DNA of 37,213 bases from Burkholderiaceae bacterium. GTDB lineage: Bacteria > Pseudomonadota > Gammaproteobacteria > Burkholderiales > Burkholderiaceae_D. A program made the position numbers and the translations under genes. The stretch spans positions 1 through 37,213 of the forward strand of contig JAOAUN010000058.1 in NCBI GenBank assembly GCA_030157545.1, in the 5' to 3' direction. Numbering within the stretch: position 1 is the first letter of the stretch; every line of letters starts with the position of its first letter. Under the pieces are notes generated by a model. That model ran no database searches. It was given only the letters and a program-made list of their open reading frames with translations, and was not told the origin of the DNA. This document shows positions 1 through 7,838 of the stretch, piece by piece.

Positions 1-203
1 AATTGGCCGCCTGCTTTGGCAGTTTGCTTTTTTTCTGCATCAACGACACCAGCGATGAACTGGAAGCCGACATGCCAGAACTTCAGCGCATACGTATCAA
101 CCTTGAGCGCTTGCTGCCAATGCCGTCGCGATTCGAACTTACTTCATTGCGCAGCATGAGCACGGCGCCGGATACGTGCATCACAGCCAGCCTGACTTCT
201 TGA
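1..203 (+). CDS. Stealth-family capsular polysaccharide (hexose-1-) phosphotransferase, C-terminal end only
   Basis: This reading frame enters from the left edge (codons begin at base 3) and stops at 201-203. The visible tail contains FFCINDTSDE followed by a spacer and LLPMPSRFEL. This matches the fourth conserved region (CR4) of Stealth proteins, which carries a CLND motif followed by a P-x-P-S-x-F-E-L stretch, as in human GNPTAB and bacterial capsule phosphotransferases. Family members transfer sugar-1-phosphate between a nucleotide sugar and an acceptor glycan, building phosphodiester-linked surface polysaccharide. The catalytic regions CR1 to CR3 lie outside the window. The last codons overlap the end of the convergent corA gene by 23 bases. 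The call rests on about 35 residues, so it is good but not certain. Confidence 0.68.
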   Translation, partial: LAACFGSLLFFCINDTSDELEADMPELQRIRINLERLLPMPSRFELTSLRSMSTAPDTCITASLTS

Positions 204-1143
204 AACGCCAGTACAAAATACCGCACGCAAGCGCAATCATCCCGACTGCAAACGGATAGCCGAATTCCCATTTCAGCTCGGGCATTTTTTCAAAGTTCAT
301 TCCCCAGATGCCGGCAAAGGCTGTTGCCACACCAAAGATGGCCGCCCATGAGGCAAGCCGTTTTTGAACATTGCTCTGCTCTAGCGAGATGGCAGAAATA
401 CTGACCTGAAGCGCCGTACCAATCGTATCCCGAATGCTGTCAACGGCAGTATTAATGCGCGTCAAGTGATCGTAGACATCCCGGAAATATTCCGTGCTGT
501 TGGCACAGATGGCGGGCACACGCCCGCTCGTGAGCTTGCCAACATCTTCCATCAGCGGCGCAACGGCATGCTTGAGCAGCTTCACTTTCCTTTTCAGGAC
601 AAAGAGTCTTTCAATATTGGACTTGGTTGAACTTTGCTCGAAAATATTTTCTTCAATATCTTCCAGCTCATCTTCCAGCATTTCAATAATCGGAAAGTAG
701 CGGTCGACAACAGCATCCAGCAGCGCATACAGCACAAAGCCTGCGCCTTGCCTCAAGAGCTCCGGTTCGTTCTCGCAACGCTCGCGCACACCCATAAATT
801 TCACACCGGAGCGGTTGCGTACCGAAAGTACGTAATGAGGTGCGGCAAAAATATTTAATTCACCAACCGTTATCTCTTCGTCGAAGGTCAGTATCTGAAC
901 GACGCAGAAAAGACTGTCGCCGTACTCCTCGATCTTGGGCCGCTGAAAACCTTTAAGTGCATCTTCAACAGCCAAGGGATGAAGAGAAAATTCCTCCTGC
1001 ATTTTTGCGATGACATCCGGAGCCGGATCGGACAGTGCCACCCAGACAAAAGCATCCTTGTCTTTGAGATGATCGCTAATGTCGTCGATCGCGATGTCAG
1101 CAATCTTCTTGCCGTCTTTGTATGACGCACAATTAATAAGCAT
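181..1143 (-). CDS. corA: CorA-type magnesium/cobalt transporter
   Basis: This 320-residue protein has the normal length for bacterial CorA, a homopentameric inner-membrane channel for Mg2+ (and Co2+/Ni2+). The first 260 residues form the soluble cytoplasmic funnel domain, with a long charged helix near residues 180-250. The signature GMN filter motif is at residues 281-283 (IWGMNF), at the end of the first membrane segment (about 263-280). The second segment is at about 295-314, followed by the basic tail FKKSGWL. It lies 33 bases downstream of the DUF4188 gene on the same strand and may be the last gene of that operon. Its 3' end overlaps the convergent Stealth gene. Confidence 0.95.
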   Translation of the reverse strand: MLINCASYKDGKKIADIAIDDISDHLKDKDAFVWVALSDPAPDVIAKMQEEFSLHPLAVEDALKGFQRPKIEEYGDSLFCVVQILTFDEEITVGELNIFAAPHYVLSVRNRSGVKFMGVRERCENEPELLRQGAGFVLYALLDAVVDRYFPIIEMLEDELEDIEENIFEQSSTKSNIERLFVLKRKVKLLKHAVAPLMEDVGKLTSGRVPAICANSTEYFRDVYDHLTRINTAVDSIRDTIGTALQVSISAISLEQSNVQKRLASWAAIFGVATAFAGIWGMNFEKMPELKWEFGYPFAVGMIALACGILYWRFKKSGWL

Positions 1144-1176
1144 GATGCGTATAGACTCCAGGATTAAGAGAAATAG

Positions 1177-1665
1177 CTAAGACAATTTACGATAATCATC
1201 CTGCCCCAATCTGCCTGCAGCCGACTCACGACGGCCACCCACCTTCTCCAGCTTGCCCGCCTTGCCAAGCCCGAACGGTGGCATATTGGCATAGATACTT
1301 TCGAAAGCACCGGCTTTCACCATATAAGATTCATGCCAGATGCCGACTGAGCCGTCAGTACCTATTTTGCGATTGAAGTCACGCCACGCCGGCAGATGTT
1401 CGGCATCTTTACTCTTCGCATAAGCAAGCAGTTGATCCATAGAGCGCCAATACTGAACCAAGATGATGGTTCTTGAAAATCCCGACTCATGATGCAGCAA
1501 TCCCATTTCGGGATGCGCATACAATTCCCTCAACATCCGCCCCATCGCCATTATGACGGGCACCCAGCGATGGATTTTCCATAGTTGATTGATACGCATA
1601 CCGATAAGGAAAATGACAAAGTCTCCCTCTACGGATGCACTCATACGCTCTTTGATAATCATCAT
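1177..1665 (-). CDS. DUF4188 domain-containing protein
   Basis: This 162-residue soluble protein matches the DUF4188 family, which has a dimeric alpha-beta barrel fold related to small haem/monooxygenase-like proteins. Recognisable stretches are VIFLIGMRINQLWKIHRW near the N-terminus, VQYWRS, AEHLPAW, GIWHE and the C-terminal NMPPFGLGKAG. No member has a firmly established reaction to my knowledge. The start ATG overlaps the stop of the acyl-CoA synthetase gene (ATGA), with an AAAGG ribosome-binding site inside that gene, so the two are translationally coupled. This suggests a role tied to the activated lipid or acid made by its neighbour. Confidence 0.85.
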   Translation of the reverse strand: MMIIKERMSASVEGDFVIFLIGMRINQLWKIHRWVPVIMAMGRMLRELYAHPEMGLLHHESGFSRTIILVQYWRSMDQLLAYAKSKDAEHLPAWRDFNRKIGTDGSVGIWHESYMVKAGAFESIYANMPPFGLGKAGKLEKVGGRRESAAGRLGQDDYRKLS

Positions 1666-3533
1666 TGACCTTTAGAGAGATCAACGATTGTTTCAAAAAC
1701 AAATCCGGCAAATGCCTCCCTGACGGCATCTGCCGACAGCTTTTGTGCTTCGGTCAGGCTGATCGTCACACGCAAGCCGCGCGGCCCGCCTTCATGCACA
1801 TCGACCGCAACGTCATGCAAACCAGCCGCGTTGAGCAGCACATCCTTGACCAGATGACGTGCAGCATCAAGACGCAAGGCAGGCTTGAAAATTTTTCCTA
1901 TGCTTGTCAGCGGCAAACCATCCAGAATAAAAATATGCTTGGGCCAGGCCGGACGTTCCGCGATATGTTGTTCCGCATGGCGCTGCAATTCCTCTGCCGA
2001 CACCGTCATGCCGGGACGCAGACTGACATAGCAAACCGGGAGCTCGCCGGCATAACGATCCGGTTGCGCCACTGCTGCGGCCAGCGCTACGGCGGGATGC
2101 GATGTCATGACATTTTCAATCATGGCCGGATCAATATTGTGACCACTGCGTATGATTAAATCCTTGGAGCGACCTGCAATAAATATACAGCCCTCTTCAT
2201 TTTTATAGGCAAGGTCACCGCTATTGAGCACGCCACCAGCAAAGACTCCCTTGTTTTGCTGCGGGTTCAAATATCCGGTCGATACCGTCGGGCCAGAAAC
2301 AGTCAGTACTCCGATTTCATTCGGCAGGCAGCTCTCGCCCAGACTGCCATCGGGCAGTAAACGCTTGATAACTACCTCGGTATAAGGCAACGCATAGCCG
2401 ACTGATCCCGCCGTTCTGTCGCCACTGGCAAGATCAATTGAAATCAGGCCCGCGGATTCCGTCATCCCTAAAATCTCGTGCAGCTTTTTACCTGTGATCT
2501 GCTCGAAGCGCTCGGCAACGGCGCGCGGCATGGATGCTGCGCCGCAAATACCTAAACGCACATGAGACAAATCTGCGCCATTCAATGGCGCCTCAACCAG
2601 TGCACCTATTGCAGTAGGTACCGCAGCGATGATCGTGACACGATATTTTTCAACAATTTTCCAGAATGACGCAATCATCGCCGGATTGCGCAGACCCGCC
2701 GGAGACAAAATCAAAACCTGCGCGCCTATCATGAAAAAAGACAGACTGCCAGCGATGGTGCCGGCAACGTGAAACAGGGGGAAGCCATTGGTGATGGTGT
2801 CTTGCTCGGATAAATGCAGCATGACCGAGCCACCATACGCCGCCACGATCTGATTGCGATGCGTATGTGCGACCAGCTTGGGTGCGCCTGTCGTGCCGCC
2901 CGTATGGAAATACGCGGCAACTTCGTCGCCACTGCCGGCTGCGCCAAAAATCAAATGATCGTCCGGCTGCGCCATCAGGCCCGTATAAAAATCCAGCGCA
3001 TGTTCAGTTGGCTCCGCATCCGGTGCGGCCACTCTCACCAACTGCAACTCTGGCAGCTGCTGCTTGACCTGCAAGGCTTTTCCCCAAATGTCGAGCTGCG
3101 GATGCGGGCCAATGGTGACCAGAATTTTTGCGCCGGAGGCGCGTATCAGTTCGGCGATGTGATCTGCCTGCAGCAGAAAATTGATCGGCACCGCAAACCC
3201 GGCCGTCTCTGCCGCCCACAAACTCACATGCGTTTCCACCAGACTCGGCAGCATGTAGGCCACCCCTGGACGCGCGCCGCCAAGCGTAAAAAACAGATTC
3301 GCTGCACGGCGAATAAATTTAATCAGCTCTGCATATTTCACCTGCCTTGGCTGTTCATCCTGAGCACCTGTCATCAACATGGTGATGGCAACCCTATCCG
3401 GATACTTGGCAGCGGAGGCCTCAAATAAATCATAGATGCTGCTAGCTGCCAGTCGTTTTTCAAACGGCAAAGCTTTTTCAAATGCGATCAGGCTTTGCTG
3501 GTTGTCGATAGGGTCAGGACTGAAAGTCGCCAT
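1662..3533 (-). CDS. Acyl-CoA synthetase (AMP-forming, ANL superfamily)
   Basis: This 623-residue adenylating enzyme activates a carboxylic acid to acyl-AMP and then to acyl-CoA. The nucleotide loop is HTGGTTGAPK (residues 210-219), the GMTES motif is at 356-360, the ribose-binding Asp is at 440 (NSGDLAYK), the hinge GRSKDLI is at about 454-460, and the catalytic C-terminal Lys is at 547 (TSIGKIFK). It is longer than typical FadD (about 560) and resembles the long AMP-binding subgroup with an extra roughly 60-residue C-terminal tail. The substrate cannot be read from sequence; a medium or long chain fatty acid is likely. It lies between the enoyl-reductase-like gene (38 bases upstream) and the DUF4188 gene (overlapping). 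Confidence 0.9.
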   Translation of the reverse strand: MATFSPDPIDNQQSLIAFEKALPFEKRLAASSIYDLFEASAAKYPDRVAITMLMTGAQDEQPRQVKYAELIKFIRRAANLFFTLGGARPGVAYMLPSLVETHVSLWAAETAGFAVPINFLLQADHIAELIRASGAKILVTIGPHPQLDIWGKALQVKQQLPELQLVRVAAPDAEPTEHALDFYTGLMAQPDDHLIFGAAGSGDEVAAYFHTGGTTGAPKLVAHTHRNQIVAAYGGSVMLHLSEQDTITNGFPLFHVAGTIAGSLSFFMIGAQVLILSPAGLRNPAMIASFWKIVEKYRVTIIAAVPTAIGALVEAPLNGADLSHVRLGICGAASMPRAVAERFEQITGKKLHEILGMTESAGLISIDLASGDRTAGSVGYALPYTEVVIKRLLPDGSLGESCLPNEIGVLTVSGPTVSTGYLNPQQNKGVFAGGVLNSGDLAYKNEEGCIFIAGRSKDLIIRSGHNIDPAMIENVMTSHPAVALAAAVAQPDRYAGELPVCYVSLRPGMTVSAEELQRHAEQHIAERPAWPKHIFILDGLPLTSIGKIFKPALRLDAARHLVKDVLLNAAGLHDVAVDVHEGGPRGLRVTISLTEAQKLSADAVREAFAGFVFETIVDLSKGQ

Positions 3534-3571
3534 AGGGTTGCTCCATTGCAGAACGAATAAAACCGATTTTT

Positions 3572-4792
3572 CTAATTTTCGACCTTGAATGTCAGGCCAG
3601 CGTATTTTTCCAGACGCTGAATCAATGTTGCGCCCATTGCAGAGCCCGGAGTCCAGACCCCGCCCCCTGTTTTCGCATGATCCACATCCTGCGCGAGGCA
3701 GAGCGCACTTTGCGTGATCATCTTGGCGGTAGAACCATAGCCAGGATCACGATCGCCGGCGACGGCAACTTTGACGATTTTTTTATCTGCGGTTTCGCCG
3801 ATGAAGAGCACGTCATATCTACCGTTGGTGCGTTGCTCCAAAGTCGGGCCTTCACCCGGCTTGGGCAGCACAAAATAACGCAGCAATGCCCGAGTTGGAC
3901 GGAACCACAAGAGCACATTTTGCAGCCTGGCTTGTCGCTGCATTTTTATGGCGCGCCGTTTGCCGCTGGCACCATCGCCACAAATCATGCGCTCGTCATA
4001 AGTAAAATCCTGTCCCCATGCATGACCGAGCAGGGCATTGGTTCTATGTACGTTTTTAGTGTTGATGACCGCCATGACAAAAGGCCCCGTCCAGGACTGC
4101 GCCAGCGCATCATAAGCAGCCAGTGAGCCATTGGGTTGGCGCGGACCACGGAACCCCGGTGTCAATGCAAACGGATTCGTCATGGCTTTCTGCTGCTCGG
4201 GATCATGCGCGATTTTTTCTATTGTCGCGATCGCGCTGGCAATGGTGCCGCCAGAGACACCGCCTTTCATGACGCGCACGCGCCCGTGAACGTGCGTTGC
4301 CGGTGCATTGAATTGTTTTTGCGCCTCGCTCTGCAGGAAGAGCACGCCAAGGTCGAATGGTATGGAATCGAAGCCGCAAGAGAAAACAATGCGCGCGCCG
4401 CTGGCCTTGGCGGGGCCTTCCAGCTTGGCTATCATTTGCGCCATCCAGGCCGGCTCGCCGCACAGGTCGACATAATCGGTACCTTCGTGCGCGCAGGCGG
4501 TGGCCAATACCTCGCCATATTGCTGATAAGGGCCGACGGTGGTGATGATGACCTTGGCCTGCCGAACCAGCGCTGACATGGCCCCGGCATCGGATGCGTC
4601 CGCCTTGATCAACGGTACGCTTGCCGCAATACCCAACAAAGACCGCACCTGCTCCAGCTTGGTGAGGCTGCGTCCAGCCATTGCCCAGCGCAAGCTGTTA
4701 TCAGTCGCGCTCAATGCCTGCAGATATTCTGCTACCAGCCGGCCGGTAAAGCCGGTCGCGCCAAAGACGATAATGTCGTAGTTTTTTTGCAT
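3572..4792 (-). CDS. Saccharopine dehydrogenase-like oxidoreductase (trans-acting enoyl reductase family)
   Basis: This 406-residue protein begins with a Rossmann nucleotide-binding motif, GATGFTG (residues 11-17), followed by features of the saccharopine-dehydrogenase-like fold (VDLCGEPAWM, FSCGFDSIPFDLG, GGVSGGTIAS). These match the trans-acting enoyl reductase group, represented in mycobacteria by Rv2449c/Rv2953-type proteins, which reduce double bonds on lipid intermediates. A true saccharopine dehydrogenase is unlikely: the C-terminal substrate domain is different and there is no lysine-pathway context. It is the first gene of a minus-strand operon with an acyl-CoA synthetase and a DUF4188 protein. 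A 17-base perfect dyad sits 8 bases before its start codon. Confidence 0.85.
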   Translation of the reverse strand: MQKNYDIIVFGATGFTGRLVAEYLQALSATDNSLRWAMAGRSLTKLEQVRSLLGIAASVPLIKADASDAGAMSALVRQAKVIITTVGPYQQYGEVLATACAHEGTDYVDLCGEPAWMAQMIAKLEGPAKASGARIVFSCGFDSIPFDLGVLFLQSEAQKQFNAPATHVHGRVRVMKGGVSGGTIASAIATIEKIAHDPEQQKAMTNPFALTPGFRGPRQPNGSLAAYDALAQSWTGPFVMAVINTKNVHRTNALLGHAWGQDFTYDERMICGDGASGKRRAIKMQRQARLQNVLLWFRPTRALLRYFVLPKPGEGPTLEQRTNGRYDVLFIGETADKKIVKVAVAGDRDPGYGSTAKMITQSALCLAQDVDHAKTGGGVWTPGSAMGATLIQRLEKYAGLTFKVEN

Positions 4793-4800
4793 GAATACCC

Positions 4801-4817
4801 AATTTGAATTTCAAATT
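4801..4817. promoter_or_regulatory. 17-base perfect dyad, candidate operator of the lipid operon
   Basis: Bases 4801-4808 (AATTTGAA) and 4810-4817 (TTCAAATT) are exact inverted complements around a single central T. The site lies 8 bases upstream of the first gene of the reductase/acyl-CoA synthetase operon, where a bound repressor would block initiation or early elongation. The size and symmetry fit a small dimeric regulator (TetR- or MarR-like). No such regulator is encoded next to it. AT-rich dyads can occur by chance, so this is moderate support only. Confidence 0.4.
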
Positions 4818-5074
4818 TAAAAACTTTGCCGGCCCGCTTTCACAAGGTAAAGATTCAATCCATAACTGATTGTGCCAGCTAATTCAGATTCACTTCGAAA
4901 TGCCTCTACAATTCAGCAATGACACTAACCAGAATACTCGACCTGTTTGAACCACTGCTTTTCAGGGCGTCGCTCTATTTATGCAATTCATTTGTCGATG
5001 ATCCGGCTAATCTGGCATTGATCTTTATTTAACAGGAAGTGAACTCGACAGACCTGCCTAAGTGACTACCTAGC

Positions 5075-5485
5075 ATGACGCTCATTAAACCTCAGGAAAA
5101 AATTGCACTTGCCAATCGCATTGGCTATGACAGCATTTTTCAAGTTGTCAGTGACTTCTACGATGCAATCAAAACGCATCCAACACTGGCCGGCCCTTTT
5201 GGCAGCGTCGAGTCCTGGGACGAGCATAAAATAAAAATCGCGCAATTCTGGTTCGTCGTTCTTGGTGGCAAACCTGCTGCAGCATTTCATTACGACCCCG
5301 TTGCAAAACATTTTGCGGCCGGCTTTACAGCGCCATTATTAGAAGATTGGAAGACGCTGTTTCATGGCGTTTTACAGAGTCAACTGGAAGCCAAGCTTGC
5401 TGATGAATGGTTTGATCGTGTCGAGCTAATCGGCGCGAACTTGCTGCGCCAGAATCAGCGGCTGGTGCAACAGCCTCCTCACTGA
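5075..5485 (+). CDS. Group III truncated haemoglobin
   Basis: This 136-residue protein has the pattern of group III truncated globins (compare Campylobacter Ctb). Tyr29 (B10, in DFYDAIK), His51 (distal E7, in WDEHKIKI), the FW pair at 58-59, proximal His79 (F8, in PVAKHF) and Trp92 (G8, in EDWKTLF) are all present, so haem binding and a polar distal pocket are expected. Such globins bind O2 with high affinity and are linked to nitric oxide or peroxide handling, or to oxygen supply under micro-oxic conditions. It stands alone on the plus strand, divergent from the lipid operon. No strong ribosome-binding site precedes the ATG, but no better start exists. Confidence 0.85.
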   Translation: MTLIKPQEKIALANRIGYDSIFQVVSDFYDAIKTHPTLAGPFGSVESWDEHKIKIAQFWFVVLGGKPAAAFHYDPVAKHFAAGFTAPLLEDWKTLFHGVLQSQLEAKLADEWFDRVELIGANLLRQNQRLVQQPPH

Positions 5486-5685
5486 GCAAGGGCTGCAACT
5501 TCAAAAAATTTTCTCCACCCTAAGCGTCGCCAAAATTATCACTCGGCTGCTTCCGTCAAAGCCGGAACCATCATGAATGATGCTCTTCTAATAACCGTGA
5601 TTCGACAGTTTCACGAAACATCATTTATTTTAAAAATTCACTCGCAAGGTATGGGGAGTCTTATCTATTTTTTCTAAAGGAGAAA

Positions 5686-6087
5686 ATGATGGCAACCAAT
5701 CAGGAGAGCAGCAGCAAGGAACAAGGCAAGCAGCATGAGCGCGGATTTGCAGCCATGGACGAAGACAAGCAACGCGCCATTGCCAGCAAAGGCGGGCATG
5801 CCGCCCATGAAAAAGGAACGGCGCATGAATTTGATTCGGAAGAGGCGCGCAAGGCGGGGCAGAAAGGTGGCGAAGAAGTGAGCAGCGACCGCGAGCATAT
5901 GGCTGAAATCGGCCGCAAGGGCGCAGAAAGTCGTGCGGCCCGCATGGAAGCAGAACGCTCGCGTTCCAGTAAGCAGGAGGGCGAAGCAGAGGAAGAAAAA
6001 TCTTCATCCCGGCAGCAACGCGCAACACGTGGCGGAACGCCGGAACAGCATGCCGAGGCAGGGCGTCAAAGCAATAAAAAACAATAG
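5686..6087 (+). CDS. KGG-repeat stress-induced hydrophilic protein (YciG/Con-10-like)
   Basis: This 133-residue, very hydrophilic protein is rich in Glu, Lys, Arg, Gln and Gly. It carries three spaced KGG-type repeats: ASKGGHAAHEKG, GQKGGEEVSSD and IGRKGAESRAA. Such repeats occur in YciG and Con-10 proteins, which are induced by general stress or stationary phase. The C-terminal third is a low-complexity acidic/basic tail. There is no membrane segment or signal peptide. A clear AAAGGAG ribosome-binding site precedes two adjacent ATG codons (5686 and 5689); either could start. An imperfect inverted repeat (6110-6144) lies downstream but has no T-run. Confidence 0.8.
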   Translation: MMATNQESSSKEQGKQHERGFAAMDEDKQRAIASKGGHAAHEKGTAHEFDSEEARKAGQKGGEEVSSDREHMAEIGRKGAESRAARMEAERSRSSKQEGEAEEEKSSSRQQRATRGGTPEQHAEAGRQSNKKQ

Positions 6088-6237
6088 CAATCACTACGTC
6101 CATGCATGTTCTTGCGCCACTGTCGTTTCCGTAGCGACGCAAGAGCATTCCAGTCTTAACTAAAATCAACACCTGCTGGCTTGCGCATCGCGTTTGGTAA
6201 ACTGATGGTTCTGTTTACTCCAACAACGAAAGCCTTC

Positions 6238-6585
6238 ATGACTGCTATTCCCGCCTGCCCCGTCTGCTCCATGGAAAACACGTATCAAGATGGCGATAAT
6301 TACCTCTGCCCGGATTGCACGCATGAATGGCCCCTGGTCGCTGTGACAGATGAAGCGCTGGAATCAGATGGCGTGATCCGCGATGCCAACGGCAATCCGC
6401 TGGCCGATGGCGATGCCGTTATCCTGATCAAGGATCTGAAAGTGAAGGGGTCGTCCATCGTGCTCAAGAAAGGCACCAAGGTAAAAAGCATTCGGCTCGG
6501 CGAGGGCTCGGATGGTCATGAAGTCGATTGCCGTATGGATGCCGGCAATTTCATGCTTAAGGCCTGCTTCCTGAAAAAAGCCTGA
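6238..6585 (+). CDS. yjdM: YjdM/PhnA-family zinc-ribbon protein
   Basis: This 115-residue protein matches the YjdM (formerly PhnA) family. An N-terminal zinc ribbon uses Cys7, Cys10, Cys24 and Cys27 (CPVC and CPDC), followed by the family domain with VIRDANGNPL, GDAVILIKDLKVKG and a KGTKVKSIRL strand. Despite the old name, the family does not encode phosphonoacetate hydrolase and its role is unsettled. The ATG at 6238 is chosen because homologues begin just before CPVC. An upstream in-frame TTG at 6181 would add 19 residues with no family similarity. It stands alone between the KGG gene and arfB. Confidence 0.88.
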   Translation: MTAIPACPVCSMENTYQDGDNYLCPDCTHEWPLVAVTDEALESDGVIRDANGNPLADGDAVILIKDLKVKGSSIVLKKGTKVKSIRLGEGSDGHEVDCRMDAGNFMLKACFLKKA

Positions 6586-6712
6586 ACTTAGCCCAAGCGC
6601 AGACTATCGTTGTGCGAATAATTTTGCAGACCAGGCCGCCGCCGTTAAACTAAGCGCCCCGACTGAGCGGATCACTTGCCGGAACATTGACTGAAACACT
6701 GACGGAATCAAG

Positions 6713-7117
6713 ATCATTCGCCCGCCTCTACTCCTTGCCAGTGAAATCAACTTGTCCGCCATCCGTGCACAGGGCGCGGGCGGGCAGCATGTAAACAAGG
6801 TATCGAGCGCGATTCATTTGCGTTTTGATATACACGCGTCTTCGCTGCCGGAAGTACTGAAAGAAAGGCTGCTCAACCTGCAGGATCAGCGCGTGACCAA
6901 AGATGGCGTGATCATCATCAAGGCGCAGTCTCATCGCAGCCAGGAAAAAAACAAGGAAGAAGCACTACAGCGTTTGCAGGAAATGGTGGCCAGCATTGCG
7001 CACTTGCCACGTGTGCGCCGCCCCACCAAACCAACCCGCAGCTCCCAGACAAAACGGCTGGACAGCAAAAGCAGCCGTGGGCAAATCAAGGCAACGCGCG
7101 CAAAAATCAGCGACTAA
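6713..7117 (+). CDS. arfB: Peptidyl-tRNA hydrolase ArfB (ribosome rescue factor), probable non-AUG start
   Basis: ArfB binds stalled ribosomes with its basic tail in the empty mRNA channel and hydrolyses peptidyl-tRNA with its GGQ loop. The sequence contains SAIRAQGAGGQHVNKVSSAIHL, split here as AIRAQGAGGQ and HVNKVSSAIHLRFD, which is nearly the E. coli YaeJ sequence. The tail is rich in Lys and Arg (RRPTKPTR onward). The frame is closed by a TGA at 6692-6694, and no ATG or GTG occurs before the GGQ region. The first TTG (6752) would remove the N-terminal beta strand conserved in the family (IIRPPLLLASEIN), which is plainly encoded upstream. Initiation at ATC 6713 or ATT 6716, after GGA at 6704, fits the family length. 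The start is uncertain; the identity is not. Confidence 0.88.
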   Translation: MIRPPLLLASEINLSAIRAQGAGGQHVNKVSSAIHLRFDIHASSLPEVLKERLLNLQDQRVTKDGVIIIKAQSHRSQEKNKEEALQRLQEMVASIAHLPRVRRPTKPTRSSQTKRLDSKSSRGQIKATRAKISD

Positions 7118-7128
7118 GCTCGCTGAAT

Positions 7129-7512
7129 TTATTTTTCGCAGACATGACGGAAGGCGCCGTTTGCACCCGGGTTCTGCGATACCGGCTGCCAATCCGCCGG
7201 CGGGTTGACGGTGCCCATCGCTTTGCCGCTACCCATCATGCCGGTGTAAGCGGTATATGAAATCATTCTGCTCAGCTCGTCTTTGCAGTCGTATTCCTTT
7301 TTTATTTTCATCGACAGCATGCCTTCGGGCGAGGCCTTCTTGTAACTTTGCAGCTCGGAGACTTTACGATAACGGCCACTAGCCTGAACCGAGTCGGTAT
7401 CAATATATGAAGTTGTCCCGCGTATGTTTTCAAATACTTTTAGCCATTCGGCATGCGCCACCGGCATCAGGCTCAACAGAGCAGCAACTGTGATTGTTAT
7501 TTTAATTTTCAT
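7129..7512 (-). CDS. Secreted surface-adhesin E-like protein
   Basis: This is a small exported protein of 127 residues. It has a signal peptide (MKIKITITVAALLSLMPVAHA, cleaved near residue 21), then the Adhesin_E-type domain seen in many betaproteobacterial lipoprotein-like proteins: a start EWLKVFEN, a TSYIDTDSV strand, a central KKEYDCKDELSR, and a closing HVCEK. The two remaining Cys could form a disulphide. The chosen ATG at 7512 has a strong AGAGGA ribosome-binding site; the longer frame adds non-signal sequence. It follows the cytochrome c gene by 11 bases, so they are probably co-transcribed. A paralogue is at 27217-27591. Function unknown. Confidence 0.75.
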   Translation of the reverse strand: MKIKITITVAALLSLMPVAHAEWLKVFENIRGTTSYIDTDSVQASGRYRKVSELQSYKKASPEGMLSMKIKKEYDCKDELSRMISYTAYTGMMGSGKAMGTVNPPADWQPVSQNPGANGAFRHVCEK

Positions 7513-7523
7513 TGTTCCTCTTT

Positions 7524-7838
7524 CTATTTGCGCGACAAAATCCATTGCGCTAGCGTGCTCGCTTCTTGCGGGGTCAAGGCCTCATTGGCCGGATGCGGCA
7601 TATCGCCCCAACGCCCCTGACTGCCCGACCGTATCCGACCCGCCAGTTCAGCGACGACTTTCTTTCCTTTATAGCGTCCGGCAATTTCACTCAATGCAGG
7701 GCCGACTGTGCGCGCAGTCGCATCATGGCAGGAGTTGCAGGCATTACTTTCAAAAAGCTGTTGCCCTGGTTTTAACTGTGTGGCTGATACTGAAAACCCA
7801 CTGAATAAAACGCAGATCAGCATAATCAATTTTTTCAT
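7524..7838 (-). CDS. Small periplasmic class I cytochrome c
   Basis: This 104-residue protein has a signal peptide (about residues 1-19, ending SVSA) and a single haem-attachment motif, CNSCH, at 34-38. The likely axial Met80 lies in WGDMPH. The mature part is about 85 residues, with GPALSEIAGRY and a C-terminal ASTLAQWILS helix, typical of c551/c552-type electron carriers. It would shuttle electrons in the periplasm; the partner oxidase or reductase is not encoded nearby. It is the first gene of a two-gene unit with the Adhesin_E-like protein. Confidence 0.9.
   Translation of the reverse strand: MKKLIMLICVLFSGFSVSATQLKPGQQLFESNACNSCHDATARTVGPALSEIAGRYKGKKVVAELAGRIRSGSQGRWGDMPHPANEALTPQEASTLAQWILSRK

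Noticed and set aside
4919..5032. Plus-strand 37-codon frame (ATG to TAA) between the lipid operon and the truncated haemoglobin gene
   Set aside because: No ribosome-binding site, no recognisable family, and it sits in a normal intergenic region; chance occurrence is likely.
5075..5485. Possible loss of the haem-binding proximal His in the truncated haemoglobin
   Set aside because: After alignment by hand to Campylobacter Ctb (His72 in KKHLDL), His79 in VAKHF occupies the proximal position, so the site is intact.
6110..6144. Inverted repeat after the KGG gene (TCTTGCG and CGCAAGA arms)
   Set aside because: The loop is long and there is no T-run on either strand, so a terminator is not supported; left unannotated.
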